Notes: generated from the sequence alone by a model not told the origin. 64,000 bases of DNA from an uncultured Christensenellaceae bacterium (GCA_905234985.1 CAJOJQ010000003.1:52529-116528); one strand, 5' to 3'. Counted from the stretch's first letter, positions 25,412 through 34,517 are shown. Program-made: numbers and translations.

Positions 25412-25882
25412 ATGCGCATCGTGATCGAAAAGTCCGCCCGGCGGCTGACGGTGGAGGGGGATGGGGGAGAAACCTTGTTTTCCTGCTCCGTCGCCTTGGG
25501 AAGCTGTCCCACCGGCCCCAAGGAACGGGAGGGGGACGGAAAGACCCCGGAAGGGGATTATTTCGTGTGCCTGAAAAAGCGGGGGAAATACGGGCCGTCC
25601 TTAGGGGTCAGCTATCCAAACGAAAAGGACGCCCGGAAAAACGGCGCGGACGAGGAACTGATCGCCTGCATCCGGCAGCGCGCCGCCCAAAAACAAAGGC
25701 CGCCCTGGGGCACGGCCCTGGGCGGGGAAATCTATATTCACGGCGGCGGCACGGATTCCGATTGGACGGCGGGCTGCGTCGCTCTCAACGACGATGACGC
25801 GGAAGCCCTGTATGCCCTCGTTCCCCTGGGAACGGAAATCGTGATTTCTAACGGATATATTTCCACCCGCAATATTCGTTGA
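25412..25882 (+). CDS. L,D-transpeptidase (YkuD-type)
   Basis: Predicted to make or modify 3-3 or L,D crosslinks in peptidoglycan. 156 aa, a bare YkuD domain. The catalytic region IYIHGGGTDSDWTAGCVAL has the conserved His, the S/T-x-G-C core and the cysteine nucleophile. The N-terminal half begins with the usual beta strands (MRIVIEKSARRLTV), and the substrate-facing loop GDGKTPEGDYFV is typical. No signal peptide or lipobox is visible, so how it reaches the wall is unclear. The start is ATG 25412 with a modest GAAAGG. Its last 35 nt overlap the convergent membrane-protein gene. Confidence 0.85.
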   Translation: MRIVIEKSARRLTVEGDGGETLFSCSVALGSCPTGPKEREGDGKTPEGDYFVCLKKRGKYGPSLGVSYPNEKDARKNGADEELIACIRQRAAQKQRPPWGTALGGEIYIHGGGTDSDWTAGCVALNDDDAEALYALVPLGTEIVISNGYISTRNIR

Positions 25883-26702
25883 TAAATGCTGTAAGATCTT
25901 CCGCATAATCCAGATCATAGTCCGTAAAAACGATATACGCGATCTGGCGCTTCGCGTCATTGGTCATGATCAGCCGGCAGCCATTATAAAACCAATAGGA
26001 ATCCCCGTCTTCGGGAAAGAGGACACGGAAGCGATCGTCCCCGATCGCCGCATACGGTTCGATGGTTATTTCCGCATGATTATCGTCATAGCGGCCTGTT
26101 CCCATGGCTTCCGTTCTGAAATCGCAGCGGCCCTCCAGGGCAGCCAGCGCTTCTTTGTATTCCGCTTCGCCGTAATCGCACAACAGCGTATAGGAATCGC
26201 TCTCGAAGATGAAAGCAATGTCGATCACTTCATGATATTCAACGGAGCTTGCGGTGTTGATTTCCAAAGGAATGGCATAGTCTTTCGGGTAAACCGCCGC
26301 CGCGCGGGCTTCAAATATGCTCCGCGCGTTCGTTTTTGTTTGGAAATGAAGCGTCCTCGGCAGAAAGACGTTGAAAAAACTGACGATTGCCAAAATAATC
26401 AGCCAAACCGCAATCAATATAGCTTTTACAACTGCCTTCCGCCGGGAACGCAGCACGAAAATCATCCTTGTGAAAATCAGCCCCACCGCAAGGAGCGGAA
26501 TGAGCGCAGGGAGGGAAAACTGATGGGGTGTAAGCCCGACGCTGAAAACACTGACCAGCATATACGAAGCGATCGAATCCAGACTTGGTATCCATCCTCG
26601 TAAGAAAAAGCCGATCAGCAGCAGCGTCAGCGTCGGCGCGCACCAAATGATCAGCTTTACCGCCGGTTGCGGCAACCCTTTCTTGCTTTCATGGACTTCC
26701 AA
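25848..26702 (-). CDS. Membrane protein of unknown function
   Basis: 284 aa. Probable TTG start at 26702 with GGAGG 8 nt upstream; no in-frame ATG nearby fits. Four hydrophobic segments occupy about residues 18-35, 43-58, 66-84 and 88-112. A soluble domain of about 165 residues follows, rich in acidic and aromatic residues, ending DLTAFINEYCGWKYIR. The base composition is slightly lower in GC than the neighbours. No family is recognised. The 3' end overlaps the L,D-transpeptidase gene by 35 nt, tail to tail. Confidence 0.75.
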   Translation of the reverse strand: MEVHESKKGLPQPAVKLIIWCAPTLTLLLIGFFLRGWIPSLDSIASYMLVSVFSVGLTPHQFSLPALIPLLAVGLIFTRMIFVLRSRRKAVVKAILIAVWLIILAIVSFFNVFLPRTLHFQTKTNARSIFEARAAAVYPKDYAIPLEINTASSVEYHEVIDIAFIFESDSYTLLCDYGEAEYKEALAALEGRCDFRTEAMGTGRYDDNHAEITIEPYAAIGDDRFRVLFPEDGDSYWFYNGCRLIMTNDAKRQIAYIVFTDYDLDYAEDLTAFINEYCGWKYIR

Positions 26703-26761
26703 AGGCTTTTCCTCCGGCTTTTATAATATATTGGTATAAACCAGTGCGCCCTTCCTTCCGA

Positions 26762-26798
26762 TTTCCACTTTCCACTTTTCACTTTCCACTTTTTTATC
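26762..26798. repeat. Heptamer element H6, single arm (TTTCCAC type)
   Basis: Four TTTCCAC/TTTTCAC units and a TTTTTTA tail, ending 1 nt short of the stop codon of the first VanW gene. No opposing arm is found in the neighbouring 100 nt. Confidence 0.75.
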
Positions 26799-27812
26799 TC
26801 ATTCCGCCCTGTAAAAGGCGATGGTCAGAGCTCCGTCCTGGCTGGAGGCGTCGATGCGCAGGGGGAAGGGATAATCGTTGCGGAAACGGAAGTTCAGGGC
26901 CGAATTGCCCACGGCGGCGTCCATGCCGATGGGCAGGTAGCTGGCCCCGTTGTCGCCGTGGGCACGGCGCTGGAGCACGGTCAGCCCCGGCAATTGCAGC
27001 ACCACGTTGTACAGCGTGCTGGACACCTGGCAGGTGCCGCCGCCGTAGCCCTGGAGCACCTCGCCGTCCGACAGCACGCCGGCGGGCAGGTAGCCGCTGC
27101 TGGCCCTGTAAGGCCCCATATCCCGGTTAAAATTCAGCTCTCTGGCGGAAAGCAGCGAAAAATCGCACAGCTTTTGGCAGGCCACGGCGATATTGGTCAT
27201 GCGGTTCAGGTTGCTTTCGTCCGTGGTGATTTTGTAAAAGGAGGTGTAGGAGGCGATGGGCGCGTCGGTGCCCGCCGTTTCCGGATCCTCGTATACGCTG
27301 AGCAAATCGCCCAGCAGCCGGGAATCGACGTAGGCGTACTGCCGGTGATAGATCAGCTTGCCGTAGCCGTTTTCAAAAGCGATGAAGGAAACCCGCGCGC
27401 CGCTGTGCAGGGTGATCAGGGTGTCGCCGCCGCCGGGGGCCGTGGTCACGGGCGCGTCGTCGGCCTCGATCACGGAAAGGAAATGGTTGAATTCCACGCC
27501 GTAGGGCGGGGTGGAAGCGTTATCCACGATCCGTGTATCTTCCAGGCACACCCGGCGCACATAGCCCACCACCTTGTCCTCCGCGTAGGAAATTAGCGCG
27601 AAGGTGGGGTTCAGCGCCAGCACGGAGACGCGCCGGTGCTTGGGAATGGTGCCGATATGGGTGAGACCCTCCGTTCCGTCCCAATCGGCGTAAATCTTGC
27701 AATCCATCCGGGTGCGGGCGGTATAAAGCGCTTTGGACGCGTTCTCCGCCCGGACCCGCGCGGCGGGCAGGAGCAGAACGGCAAGCATCGCCAGCGCCAG
27801 GAAGCGTTTCAT
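26799..27812 (-). CDS. VanW-domain secreted protein, paralogue 1
   Basis: 337 aa with an N-terminal signal peptide (cleavage near VRA-E, residue 22). The N-terminal half holds SH3-like beta repeats (KIYADWDG, VVGYVRRV), then the VanW domain with NFNRDMGPYRASSGY and the signature GYGGGTCQVSSTLYN. VanW proteins associate with the cell wall; their biochemical function is unknown. AGGAG precedes ATG 27812. It starts 6 nt after the stop of its paralogue, so they form a bicistronic operon. The pair may be co-secreted wall-binding proteins. Element H6 begins right after the stop. Confidence 0.88.
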   Translation of the reverse strand: MKRFLALAMLAVLLLPAARVRAENASKALYTARTRMDCKIYADWDGTEGLTHIGTIPKHRRVSVLALNPTFALISYAEDKVVGYVRRVCLEDTRIVDNASTPPYGVEFNHFLSVIEADDAPVTTAPGGGDTLITLHSGARVSFIAFENGYGKLIYHRQYAYVDSRLLGDLLSVYEDPETAGTDAPIASYTSFYKITTDESNLNRMTNIAVACQKLCDFSLLSARELNFNRDMGPYRASSGYLPAGVLSDGEVLQGYGGGTCQVSSTLYNVVLQLPGLTVLQRRAHGDNGASYLPIGMDAAVGNSALNFRFRNDYPFPLRIDASSQDGALTIAFYRAE

Positions 27813-27818
27813 GGGGCC

Positions 27819-28823
27819 TTACATCTCCTTATAGATGGCAATGAACAGCGCTAAATCGTGGGTGGAGGCCTCGATGCGGATGGGGAAATCGTAATCGTTG
27901 CGGAAGATGAAATTCTGTTTTTCGGTGCCGGAAGCGGCGTCCATACCGTGGGGCAGGTAGGAAGCCGCGTTGTCGCCGTGGGGTTCGCGGTGCAGCACGG
28001 TGATGCCGGGCAGCTGCATCAAAGCGTCCCACAGGGTGCTGGAAACCTGGCAGCTGCCGCCGCCGTAGCCCATTTTGCTTTCGCCCTTCACGAGTACCGG
28101 CGCCAGACGGTAGCCGTTGGCCGCGCTGAAGGGACTCACGTAGTTATTGAAGTTCATGGTCTGGCCGGGCTGCAGCACCTTGCTGATCAGCTCGCAGCAG
28201 CGGGCCAGGTTCACGATGCGGTCCGGGTTGTCGCTGTAGAAAGAATTGAACACGGAGATGGGCGTTTCGGCGTCAGCCGTTTCCACGCTGGAGGCCACGG
28301 GCAGAAGCTCGGCCAGCTCGTTGGTATTGATATAGCCGTACTGCCGCTTGTGGATCACCACGGCCCAGCCGTCCTCAAAGCCTTCGATGGCCACTTTCGC
28401 CCCGGCGGTCAGCAGGGACAGGGTTTCGCTGACCGCGTCTTTATCGGCCTTCACTTCCACGTCCCGGTCGATCACCGCGTAATAGGAGATGGGCACAATG
28501 GGATAATTGGGCGTGGTGACGGGATCGGGATTGCCCGTCACGTCGATGCGGTGGCGCATCACGTAGCCCACGACGCTGCCTACCTTGATCGCCACCCAGC
28601 CGGGGTAAACGTCTAAGATCTGGATGCTGTTGCCGGCGCTCATGGTTTTGACCACCTTGCCGGTTTCAGAATCCATCCGGTCATACACATTGGTATAGCT
28701 GTTGGGATAGCGGCGGGTGATGATGCCTTCGTACAGCACGTCGCTCTTCTTCGCCGCCTGAGCGGCGGGCGTGAGCAGGAAGCACAGCACCAGCGCCAGG
28801 GATAACAATGCACGGAACTTCAC
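27819..28823 (-). CDS. VanW-domain secreted protein, paralogue 2
   Basis: 334 aa, predicted secreted (signal peptide to about AQA-A, residue 24). It has the same layout as its neighbour: two SH3-like modules (VYDRMDSETGKVVK, AGAKVAIEGFEDGWAVV) and a C-terminal VanW domain (TMNFNNYVSPFSAANGY, GYGGGSCQVSSTLWD). The start is GTG 28823 with GGAGG 9 nt upstream. The two proteins are clearly duplicated, with the C-terminal halves most alike. Function unknown; cell-envelope role inferred from secretion and SH3-like modules. Confidence 0.88.
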   Translation of the reverse strand: MKFRALLSLALVLCFLLTPAAQAAKKSDVLYEGIITRRYPNSYTNVYDRMDSETGKVVKTMSAGNSIQILDVYPGWVAIKVGSVVGYVMRHRIDVTGNPDPVTTPNYPIVPISYYAVIDRDVEVKADKDAVSETLSLLTAGAKVAIEGFEDGWAVVIHKRQYGYINTNELAELLPVASSVETADAETPISVFNSFYSDNPDRIVNLARCCELISKVLQPGQTMNFNNYVSPFSAANGYRLAPVLVKGESKMGYGGGSCQVSSTLWDALMQLPGITVLHREPHGDNAASYLPHGMDAASGTEKQNFIFRNDYDFPIRIEASTHDLALFIAIYKEM

Positions 28824-28890
28824 TTGAAATGACCTCCAAACCTTTTTCCAGCGTACAGGGCTTCGGCGCTCCGCGCCAAAACCTTTTTAT

Positions 28891-28917
28891 ATTATAGCAT
28901 AATATTTCCGTTTGGCA
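28891..28917 (-). promoter_or_regulatory. Extended -10 promoter of the VanW operon
   Basis: On the minus strand TGCTATAAT (-10 at 28891-28896) with TTGCCA (28912-28917) 15 nt upstream. Confidence 0.7.
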
Positions 28918-28958
28918 AATCTTTGATGTAAAATTTTACATTGCGTTCACGCGCCCGG

Positions 28959-28987
28959 TTGCCGGAAGGGGCCGGGCGTGATAAAAT
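28959..28987 (+). promoter_or_regulatory. Promoter of the GNAT at 29018
   Basis: TTGCCG (28959-28964), a 17-nt spacer and TAAAAT (28982-28987). The spacer overlaps an inverted repeat CACGCGCCCGG / CCGGGCGTG that could be an operator. Confidence 0.6.
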
Positions 28988-29017
28988 AGGAAAAACGCCG
29001 CCGGAGGAAAGAGAGCC

Positions 29018-29611
29018 ATGCAGCCCTTTGCCATAGAAGAATTGACCCTGAACCAGATCCGCGCCCTGTACGCAGGGCGGATGCGGGAGGATTTTCCGCC
29101 CGCCGAAATCAAGCCCCTGACCGCCATCGAACGGGCGCTGGCCCGGGGCGAATACGTCTGCTTCGGGGCCATGGCGGGGGAGGATATTCTGGCCTACGCC
29201 TTTTTTATCAAATTAGAGGGAATTGCCCTGTTTGACTATCTCGCGGTGAAAAAGGAAGCGCGGGGAACGGGCATCGGCAGCGCGTTTCTCCAGGCGCTGA
29301 CAGCCGGGTTCCTTCGCGGCATGGACACGGTGCTGCTGGAGGTGGACGATCCCACCTGCGCCGGGAACCCGGCGGAGAAAACTGTCCGGGATCGCCGCTT
29401 GGCGTTCTATCTGCGCAACGGCCTTACGGACACCTCCGTTACCGCCGTGGTGTACGGCGTGCAGTTCCGCATCCTGGCGCTGCCCGTGGGCGCCTGCCCG
29501 CCTCCAGACGAAACCCGCCGCATGTACGCCGCGCTGTACCGCGCCGTCATGCCCCCGAAGATTTTCGCGAGCAAGGTGCTGATACACGGGGCGCAAACAA
29601 GCAAAAGCTGA
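29018..29611 (+). CDS. GNAT-family N-acetyltransferase
   Basis: 197 aa. The core FDYLAVKKEARGTGIGSAFLQAL carries the acetyl-CoA-binding R/K-G-x-G-x-G motif, and RDRRLAFYLRNGL is the C-terminal GNAT helix. The N-terminal half begins QPFAIEELTLNQIRALY. Substrate unknown. Reading frame and length are typical of small-molecule acetyltransferases. GGAGGAAAG precedes ATG 29018. Adjacent genes (VanW pair, secreted BspA-like) do not indicate a pathway. Confidence 0.85.
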   Translation: MQPFAIEELTLNQIRALYAGRMREDFPPAEIKPLTAIERALARGEYVCFGAMAGEDILAYAFFIKLEGIALFDYLAVKKEARGTGIGSAFLQALTAGFLRGMDTVLLEVDDPTCAGNPAEKTVRDRRLAFYLRNGLTDTSVTAVVYGVQFRILALPVGACPPPDETRRMYAALYRAVMPPKIFASKVLIHGAQTSKS

Positions 29612-29612
29612 C

Positions 29613-29641
29613 TTGACATGACCGGGACTTCACTATACAAT
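29613..29641 (+). promoter_or_regulatory. Promoter of the BspA-like gene
   Basis: TTGACA (29613-29618), a 17-nt spacer and TACAAT (29636-29641). The -35 overlaps the end of the GNAT gene. Confidence 0.8.
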
Positions 29642-29674
29642 GGTCGCCGAGAACAGAAAGAGGGGGATCAACTG

Positions 29675-31345
29675 ATGAAAAAGAAGCAAAGAACGGTCAG
29701 AAGGGCCGCGGCGTTTCTGTGCCTCTGTTTCGCGCTTCAGACAGCGCTGTGTTATCAGGCCAGCGCCACAGAACCGCAGCGGCTGGCGGCTCCTGTCATT
29801 TATGACGTCGTTCACGGCGCCACGGTGGGCGGCGAGTTCAGCGCCCGCATTTCCGTGCCGGAAGGCGCGGGCATGGTCTATGCGGAATTCGGACGCGTAG
29901 ATGACCAAGGGAGAATTTTGGGGTCGCCCTGGGATGTGATATACTCCAATTCCGACAATCAATTCATTGCTCTGGGCCTTGATATGCTTGAACCCGGCAC
30001 TTATCAGCTGCAGGCCCAGGCGCGGCTAAACGAAGACTGGGAGGATTCGGATCAGGACAGCGAATTGGCTGTTTACGAGTTCACCCTGGCGGAGGCCGAA
30101 TTGCCGAACATCAGCGATCAAGTCACTTTTTCCGCCACGGAGAATATTCAATTGGGCGACGAGATCACCTATACCGTGGCCGGCGCGGACGCGGTTACCT
30201 GCCAGATGTACGACGAAGACGGAGAATGGGGCACGAATCCGCCCACGACCTATACTTCCGGCAGCTCGGATTCGCTCTTCTTCGGCGAACCCGGCAACAC
30301 CCACGTTACCATCTGGGCCCGCTATAACGGCGTGTGGTCCAGGCCCTATGATACGACGATCTTTGTGCAGCCCCTGGGCGTGCTGGAGGCGCCGTACCTG
30401 AGCTGGAACAGCCATCCGGTGGACGACTGTCTGCTGCTTTCCATCGGCACGCCCCTGCAGTTCAGCGCGTATGTGGATCAGGCGGATTATATCTTTTACA
30501 ATATTTGCCAGAAAATCGGCCCCAACGACTATGAATGGCTTGATTCCGATTCCGTTGAAGGGTACTACGCGGGATTCACGCTTGACGCGGAACAGCTGAC
30601 CGCGGGGGAATACCGGCTGCGGACGTGCGGGTTTAAGGACGGCTGGCTCCACACCTACAAAGAGGTGCGGCTGCTGCTTCAGGAGGATTTGGATTTCGCC
30701 GTGTCCGACGGCGTGATCATCGGCTATACGGGCGACGAGACGGTGACGGAATTGGTCATTCCCAGCGCGATCGGGGGGCAGCAGATCACCGCCATCGGCG
30801 AATTTGTTTTTTGTCCGTGCGATGAACTGACGCGCGTCACCCTGCCGTCCGGATTACAGCTCCTGGACAGCGGCGCGTTCATGGGCTGCCCCCTGACCGG
30901 TGTGCTTGTACCCGCGGGAACCGCCACCCAGGACTGGTATTTCTATGAGCCTGACCCAAGCGCCGGAAAGCCGCGCGTGTACTGCGTAACGCTGCCCGCC
31001 AGCGTGACCGAAGCGGAGGCCCCGTTCTTATTTACCACCCTGCCGAGCATGGCTCCTGACTATGTAACGCCCGGCGAGCTGGAAACCATTGAAGCGGAAG
31101 CCTTTGCAAACACGGACGCCGTTTTTGTCTGGCTGACGGACGGCGTGACGGCCCTTGGCGACGGCGCGTTCGCCGACTGCGGCGGCCTGCGCTTTGTCCG
31201 CGTTCCCTCCGGCTGCCAAAGCATCGGCGCCAACGCCTTCCCCGGCGACGCGATCCTGTTTGTGGAGTGGGGCAGCGAGGCCATGGACTACGCCGTTCAA
31301 AACGGTTATACTTACGTACTTTACGCGGAAGGCTTCAACGGCTGA
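29675..31345 (+). CDS. Secreted protein with C-terminal BspA-type leucine-rich repeats
   Basis: 556 aa. Signal peptide to about QASA-T (residue 32). Residues about 35-330 look like several beta-sandwich modules of about 100 residues (each closing with GTYQLQAQ, HVTIWARYNG and GEYRLRTCG). Residues 340-556 hold BspA/Treponema-type leucine-rich repeats: TELVIPSAIGGQQITAIGEF, LTRVTLPSGLQLLDSGAF and LRFVRVPSGCQSIGANAF. Such proteins are exported and often surface-bound; no cell-wall anchor (LPxTG, SLH) is visible. AGAGGGGGATC precedes ATG 29675. A host- or glycan-adhesion role is inferred only. Confidence 0.85.
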   Translation: MKKKQRTVRRAAAFLCLCFALQTALCYQASATEPQRLAAPVIYDVVHGATVGGEFSARISVPEGAGMVYAEFGRVDDQGRILGSPWDVIYSNSDNQFIALGLDMLEPGTYQLQAQARLNEDWEDSDQDSELAVYEFTLAEAELPNISDQVTFSATENIQLGDEITYTVAGADAVTCQMYDEDGEWGTNPPTTYTSGSSDSLFFGEPGNTHVTIWARYNGVWSRPYDTTIFVQPLGVLEAPYLSWNSHPVDDCLLLSIGTPLQFSAYVDQADYIFYNICQKIGPNDYEWLDSDSVEGYYAGFTLDAEQLTAGEYRLRTCGFKDGWLHTYKEVRLLLQEDLDFAVSDGVIIGYTGDETVTELVIPSAIGGQQITAIGEFVFCPCDELTRVTLPSGLQLLDSGAFMGCPLTGVLVPAGTATQDWYFYEPDPSAGKPRVYCVTLPASVTEAEAPFLFTTLPSMAPDYVTPGELETIEAEAFANTDAVFVWLTDGVTALGDGAFADCGGLRFVRVPSGCQSIGANAFPGDAILFVEWGSEAMDYAVQNGYTYVLYAEGFNG

Positions 31346-31409
31346 GGTTCCCCGGCGTTCATTGCGCGGGACGGAAGCGCCGAAGCGAGCTGCTTTCCAT
31401 AAATAAAAT

Positions 31410-31452
31410 GGCCGTCTCTTTCCGTCAGTTTTTCTGACGCCTTGAGACGGCC
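31410..31452. terminator. Bidirectional terminator between the BspA-like gene and rnj
   Basis: GGCCGTCTC (31410-31418) pairs with GAGACGGCC (31444-31452), with a nested CGTCAG / CTGACG hairpin inside. On the minus strand it is followed by ATTTTATTTA. Confidence 0.8.
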
Positions 31453-31470
31453 TTCCGTATGCACTCTGTT

Positions 31471-33135
31471 TTAGCCCAAATCCACGATGATGGGCAGGAT
31501 CATGGGATTGCGCTTGATCTTTTCGTAAATATACCGGTGCAGCTCGTCCTTGATGCGGTTCTTGATGCTGGGCCAGTCGCTGCCCTCGATGCGGCCGTAG
31601 GAGGCGATGATATTGCGCACCACTTCCCGGGTGCATTCGATGATGTCCTCGTTTTCCCGCACGTACACGAAACCGCGGGAAATCACGTCCGGCCCGGAAA
31701 CCAGCACGCCGTTGGTGCGGTCAAAGGCCATAGCCACGATGATCAGGCCGTCCTGGCTGAGATGCTTGCGGTCCCGCAGCACCACGTTGCCCACGTCGCC
31801 GATGCCCAGGCCGTCCACCAGCACCTCGCCCACGGGCACGGTGCCCGCGATGGCTAAGCTGTCCTTGCTCATTTCGATCACCTGACCGGCGGCGGGCAGC
31901 ACGATGTTCTTGCGGTCCATGCCCATGGATTCGGCCAGCTCGGCGTGCTGCCACAGCATGCGGTATTCGCCGTGGACGGGCACGAAATACTTGGGCCGGG
32001 TCAGGGCGTGCATCAGCTTGATTTCTTCCTGGCAGGCGTGGCCGGAAACGTGTACCTCCGCCATGGCCTCGTAAATCACTTCCGCGCCGCAGCGGTACAG
32101 CTGGTTGATGACGCGGGAAACGAATTTTTCGTTGCCGGGAATGGGCGTGGCGGAAATGATGACTTTATCGCTGGGCTTGATTTGCAGCTTCCGGTGTTCG
32201 GAGAAGGCCATGCGGGTCAGGCCGCTCATGGGTTCGCCCTGGCTGCCGGTGGTCAGGATCAGCAATTCGTCGTCCCGGTAATTGTCCAGATCGTCCACTT
32301 CCAGGTAATATTCGCTGGGGATCACCAATTCGCCAAGCTGCATGGCGACCCGGCTGACGGAAATCATGCTGCGGCCCACGAAGCATACCTTGCGGCCGAA
32401 GCGAATGCCGCTGTCGATCACCTGCTGCAGGCGGTTGATGTTGCTGGCGAACATGGCCACGATCACGCGGCCCTGGGCGTTGCGGAACTGGTTGATGAAG
32501 GTTTCGCCGATCTTGCGCTCGCTCATGGTGTAGCCGGGCCGCTCGATGTTGGTGCTTTCGCACAGCAGGGCCAGCACCCCGGCGTCGCCCGCCATGGCCA
32601 GGGAGCTTAAATCGGTCACCTCTTTGTCCACAGGGGTAAAGTCGATCTTAAAGTCGCCGGAATGAACGATCACGCCGGCGGGGCATTTGATGATCAGGGC
32701 GCAGGCGCCGGGAATGGAATGGCTGACCTTCACGAACTTTACGGTAAAGTGGCCGATGGTCACTTCGTCCCGGGGCACGATGGGGTTCATCTGGATATCG
32801 TTTACCCGATGCTCCCGGAGCTTAAGGTCGATCAGCGCCAAGGTGAGCCGGGTGCCCCAGATGGGGGCGGGCACCTGCTGCAGCACGTAGGGGGTGGCGC
32901 CGATATGGTCCTCATGGCCGTGGGTGAACACATAGCCGCGCACCCGGTTCTTGTTTGCCACGAGGTAGGACGCGTCCGGGATCACCAGGTCGATGCCTAA
33001 CATATCGTCGTTGGGGAAAATGGAACCGCAGTCCACCACCAGGATATCGTCTTCGTATTCAATGGCGGTCATGTTTTTGCCGATCTCGTCGACGCCGCCC
33101 AGCGGTATAATCCGCACTTTGGGAAATTGGGGCAT
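31471..33135 (-). CDS. rnj: Ribonuclease J
   Basis: Metallo-beta-lactamase-fold 5'-3' exonuclease and endonuclease that drives mRNA decay and rRNA maturation in many Bacillota. 554 aa. Zinc ligands are in HGHEDHIG, VSHSIPGA and VHSGDFKID; beta-CASP motifs follow with TTGSQGEPMSGL and HVSGHA. The C-terminal domain begins near residue 450. I chose ATG 33135 because of AAGGAGG 7 nt upstream; the open frame extends 13 codons further. It is convergent with the BspA-like gene, with a terminator between them. Only one RNase J gene is visible in the window. Confidence 0.96.
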   Translation of the reverse strand: MPQFPKVRIIPLGGVDEIGKNMTAIEYEDDILVVDCGSIFPNDDMLGIDLVIPDASYLVANKNRVRGYVFTHGHEDHIGATPYVLQQVPAPIWGTRLTLALIDLKLREHRVNDIQMNPIVPRDEVTIGHFTVKFVKVSHSIPGACALIIKCPAGVIVHSGDFKIDFTPVDKEVTDLSSLAMAGDAGVLALLCESTNIERPGYTMSERKIGETFINQFRNAQGRVIVAMFASNINRLQQVIDSGIRFGRKVCFVGRSMISVSRVAMQLGELVIPSEYYLEVDDLDNYRDDELLILTTGSQGEPMSGLTRMAFSEHRKLQIKPSDKVIISATPIPGNEKFVSRVINQLYRCGAEVIYEAMAEVHVSGHACQEEIKLMHALTRPKYFVPVHGEYRMLWQHAELAESMGMDRKNIVLPAAGQVIEMSKDSLAIAGTVPVGEVLVDGLGIGDVGNVVLRDRKHLSQDGLIIVAMAFDRTNGVLVSGPDVISRGFVYVRENEDIIECTREVVRNIIASYGRIEGSDWPSIKNRIKDELHRYIYEKIKRNPMILPIIVDLG

Positions 33136-33272
33136 AGAATCCTCCTTCCTTACTTTCAGCCGGGGGTTATACATTTATTGAAAAACGCAGTTTCATTGGA
33201 CAATGATTTGCGGATGCGAATCGGGGGAAGACAGGCTCTCGTCTGAAAAGAATCTACCACCAATCTTTCCTT

Positions 33273-33281
33273 ATTATAACA
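33273..33281 (-). promoter_or_regulatory. Extended -10 promoter of rnj
   Basis: On the minus strand TGTTATAAT; the -35 region has no good hexamer, as is common with extended -10 promoters. Confidence 0.6.
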
Positions 33282-33441
33282 CAGAACGGCGAAAAATACC
33301 AGTCTGATTTTTGAATAAATTGTGCCCATGTTTCTGCGCGAAAGTGATGAAACTGCACAAAAGACGGATTTTTGCAGACCGTTTTATCCATCCGGGCCTT
33401 TTTTGCCGCGGAAACAAATTTGCCGTCCGCGCGAAAGCATA

Positions 33442-33470
33442 TTGCCCGCCGGAGCTTTTTTTGGTATACT
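33442..33470 (+). promoter_or_regulatory. Promoter of the cysteine synthase gene
   Basis: TTGCCC (33442-33447), a 17-nt spacer and TATACT (33465-33470) with an extended TGG. Confidence 0.8.
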
Positions 33471-33531
33471 CTTTCCCGCGAATAAACAGCGGGACGCGCC
33501 CGGCGCGCGAACCGCGAAAGGACAGGCAAGC

Positions 33532-34461
33532 ATGATCAACGCATCCATTTTAGACGCCGTAGGAAACACCCCGCTGGTGCGGCTGAACCGCATGCCGGAC
33601 AAGGACAGCGCGGAGATTTTGGTGAAGGCGGAATTTTTGAACGTAGGCGGGTCCATCAAAACCCGCACGGCCCTGAACATGATCGAGCAGGCGGAAAAAG
33701 AGGGCCTGATCGACCGGGACAGCATCATTGTGGAACCAACCAGCGGCAACCAGGGCATAGGCCTGGCGCTGGTGGGCGCGGTGAGGGGCTACCGCACCAT
33801 CATCATCATGCCGGACTCCGTCAGCGAGGAGCGGCGCAAGCTGGTGCGCCATTACGGGGCGGACGTGAAGCTGATCCACGACGCGGGGGACATCGGCAAG
33901 TGCATCGAAGAATGCCTCCAGGCCGCCATGGAGATGAAGCGGAAAAACCCCAAGGTATTCGTGCCCCAGCAGTTTGAAAACCCCAACAACACCCTGGCCC
34001 ACAAAAAGCACACCGCCCTGGAGATCATGGCCCAGGCGGCGAAGCCCATTCACGGCTATTGCAGCGGCATCGGCACCGGCGGCACCCTCACCGGCATCGG
34101 CGAGGTACTCAAGGCCCAGTATCCCGATATGGAAATTTGGGCGGTGGAGCCGGAAAACGCCGCCATTTTAGCGGGCGGCACCATCGGCACCCACATTCAG
34201 ATGGGCATTGGAGACGGCATCATCCCCGCCATCCTGAACCGGGAAATCTACGATGAAATCTATGTTGTCACCGATTCCGAAGCGCTGGAAACCGCCCGCC
34301 GCCTGGCCCGGGAGGAAGGACTCATGTGCGGCATCTCCAGCGGCACCAACGTGGCCGCCGCCTTAAAGTTAGCGAAAAAGTTAGGGCCGGGCAAAACCGT
34401 GGTCACCGTGCTGCCCGATACGGCGGAGCGGTACTATTCCACCCAGCTGTTTGGGGAATAA
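33532..34461 (+). CDS. Cysteine synthase-like PLP enzyme (CysK family)
   Basis: Beta-family PLP enzyme, 309 aa, predicted O-acetylserine (or O-phosphoserine) sulfhydrylase. The PLP lysine lies in GGSIKTRTA. The substrate loop reads EPTSGNQGIGLA, with Gln where the usual TSGNTG has Thr. The phosphate-binding glycine loop is CSGIGTGGTLTGIG. Asp that commonly follows the lysine (K-D-R) is Thr here. The start is ATG 33532. No cysE or sulfur-transport gene is adjacent, so the acceptor is not fixed by context; a related activity such as diaminopropionate synthesis cannot be excluded. Confidence 0.85.
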   Translation: MINASILDAVGNTPLVRLNRMPDKDSAEILVKAEFLNVGGSIKTRTALNMIEQAEKEGLIDRDSIIVEPTSGNQGIGLALVGAVRGYRTIIIMPDSVSEERRKLVRHYGADVKLIHDAGDIGKCIEECLQAAMEMKRKNPKVFVPQQFENPNNTLAHKKHTALEIMAQAAKPIHGYCSGIGTGGTLTGIGEVLKAQYPDMEIWAVEPENAAILAGGTIGTHIQMGIGDGIIPAILNREIYDEIYVVTDSEALETARRLAREEGLMCGISSGTNVAAALKLAKKLGPGKTVVTVLPDTAERYYSTQLFGE

Positions 34462-34517
34462 CACGGAAAAAAGACAAAGAGGCTCTGACCACGATAAGAA
34501 CGCTTGGAAACGGCGTA

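Larger units (their letters stand above)
33136..33531. other. 396-bp divergent region between rnj and the cysteine synthase
   Basis: Holds one promoter in each direction and about 130 nt of rnj leader. I recognise no T-box, S-box or other known riboswitch and no gene in it. Confidence 0.6.
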
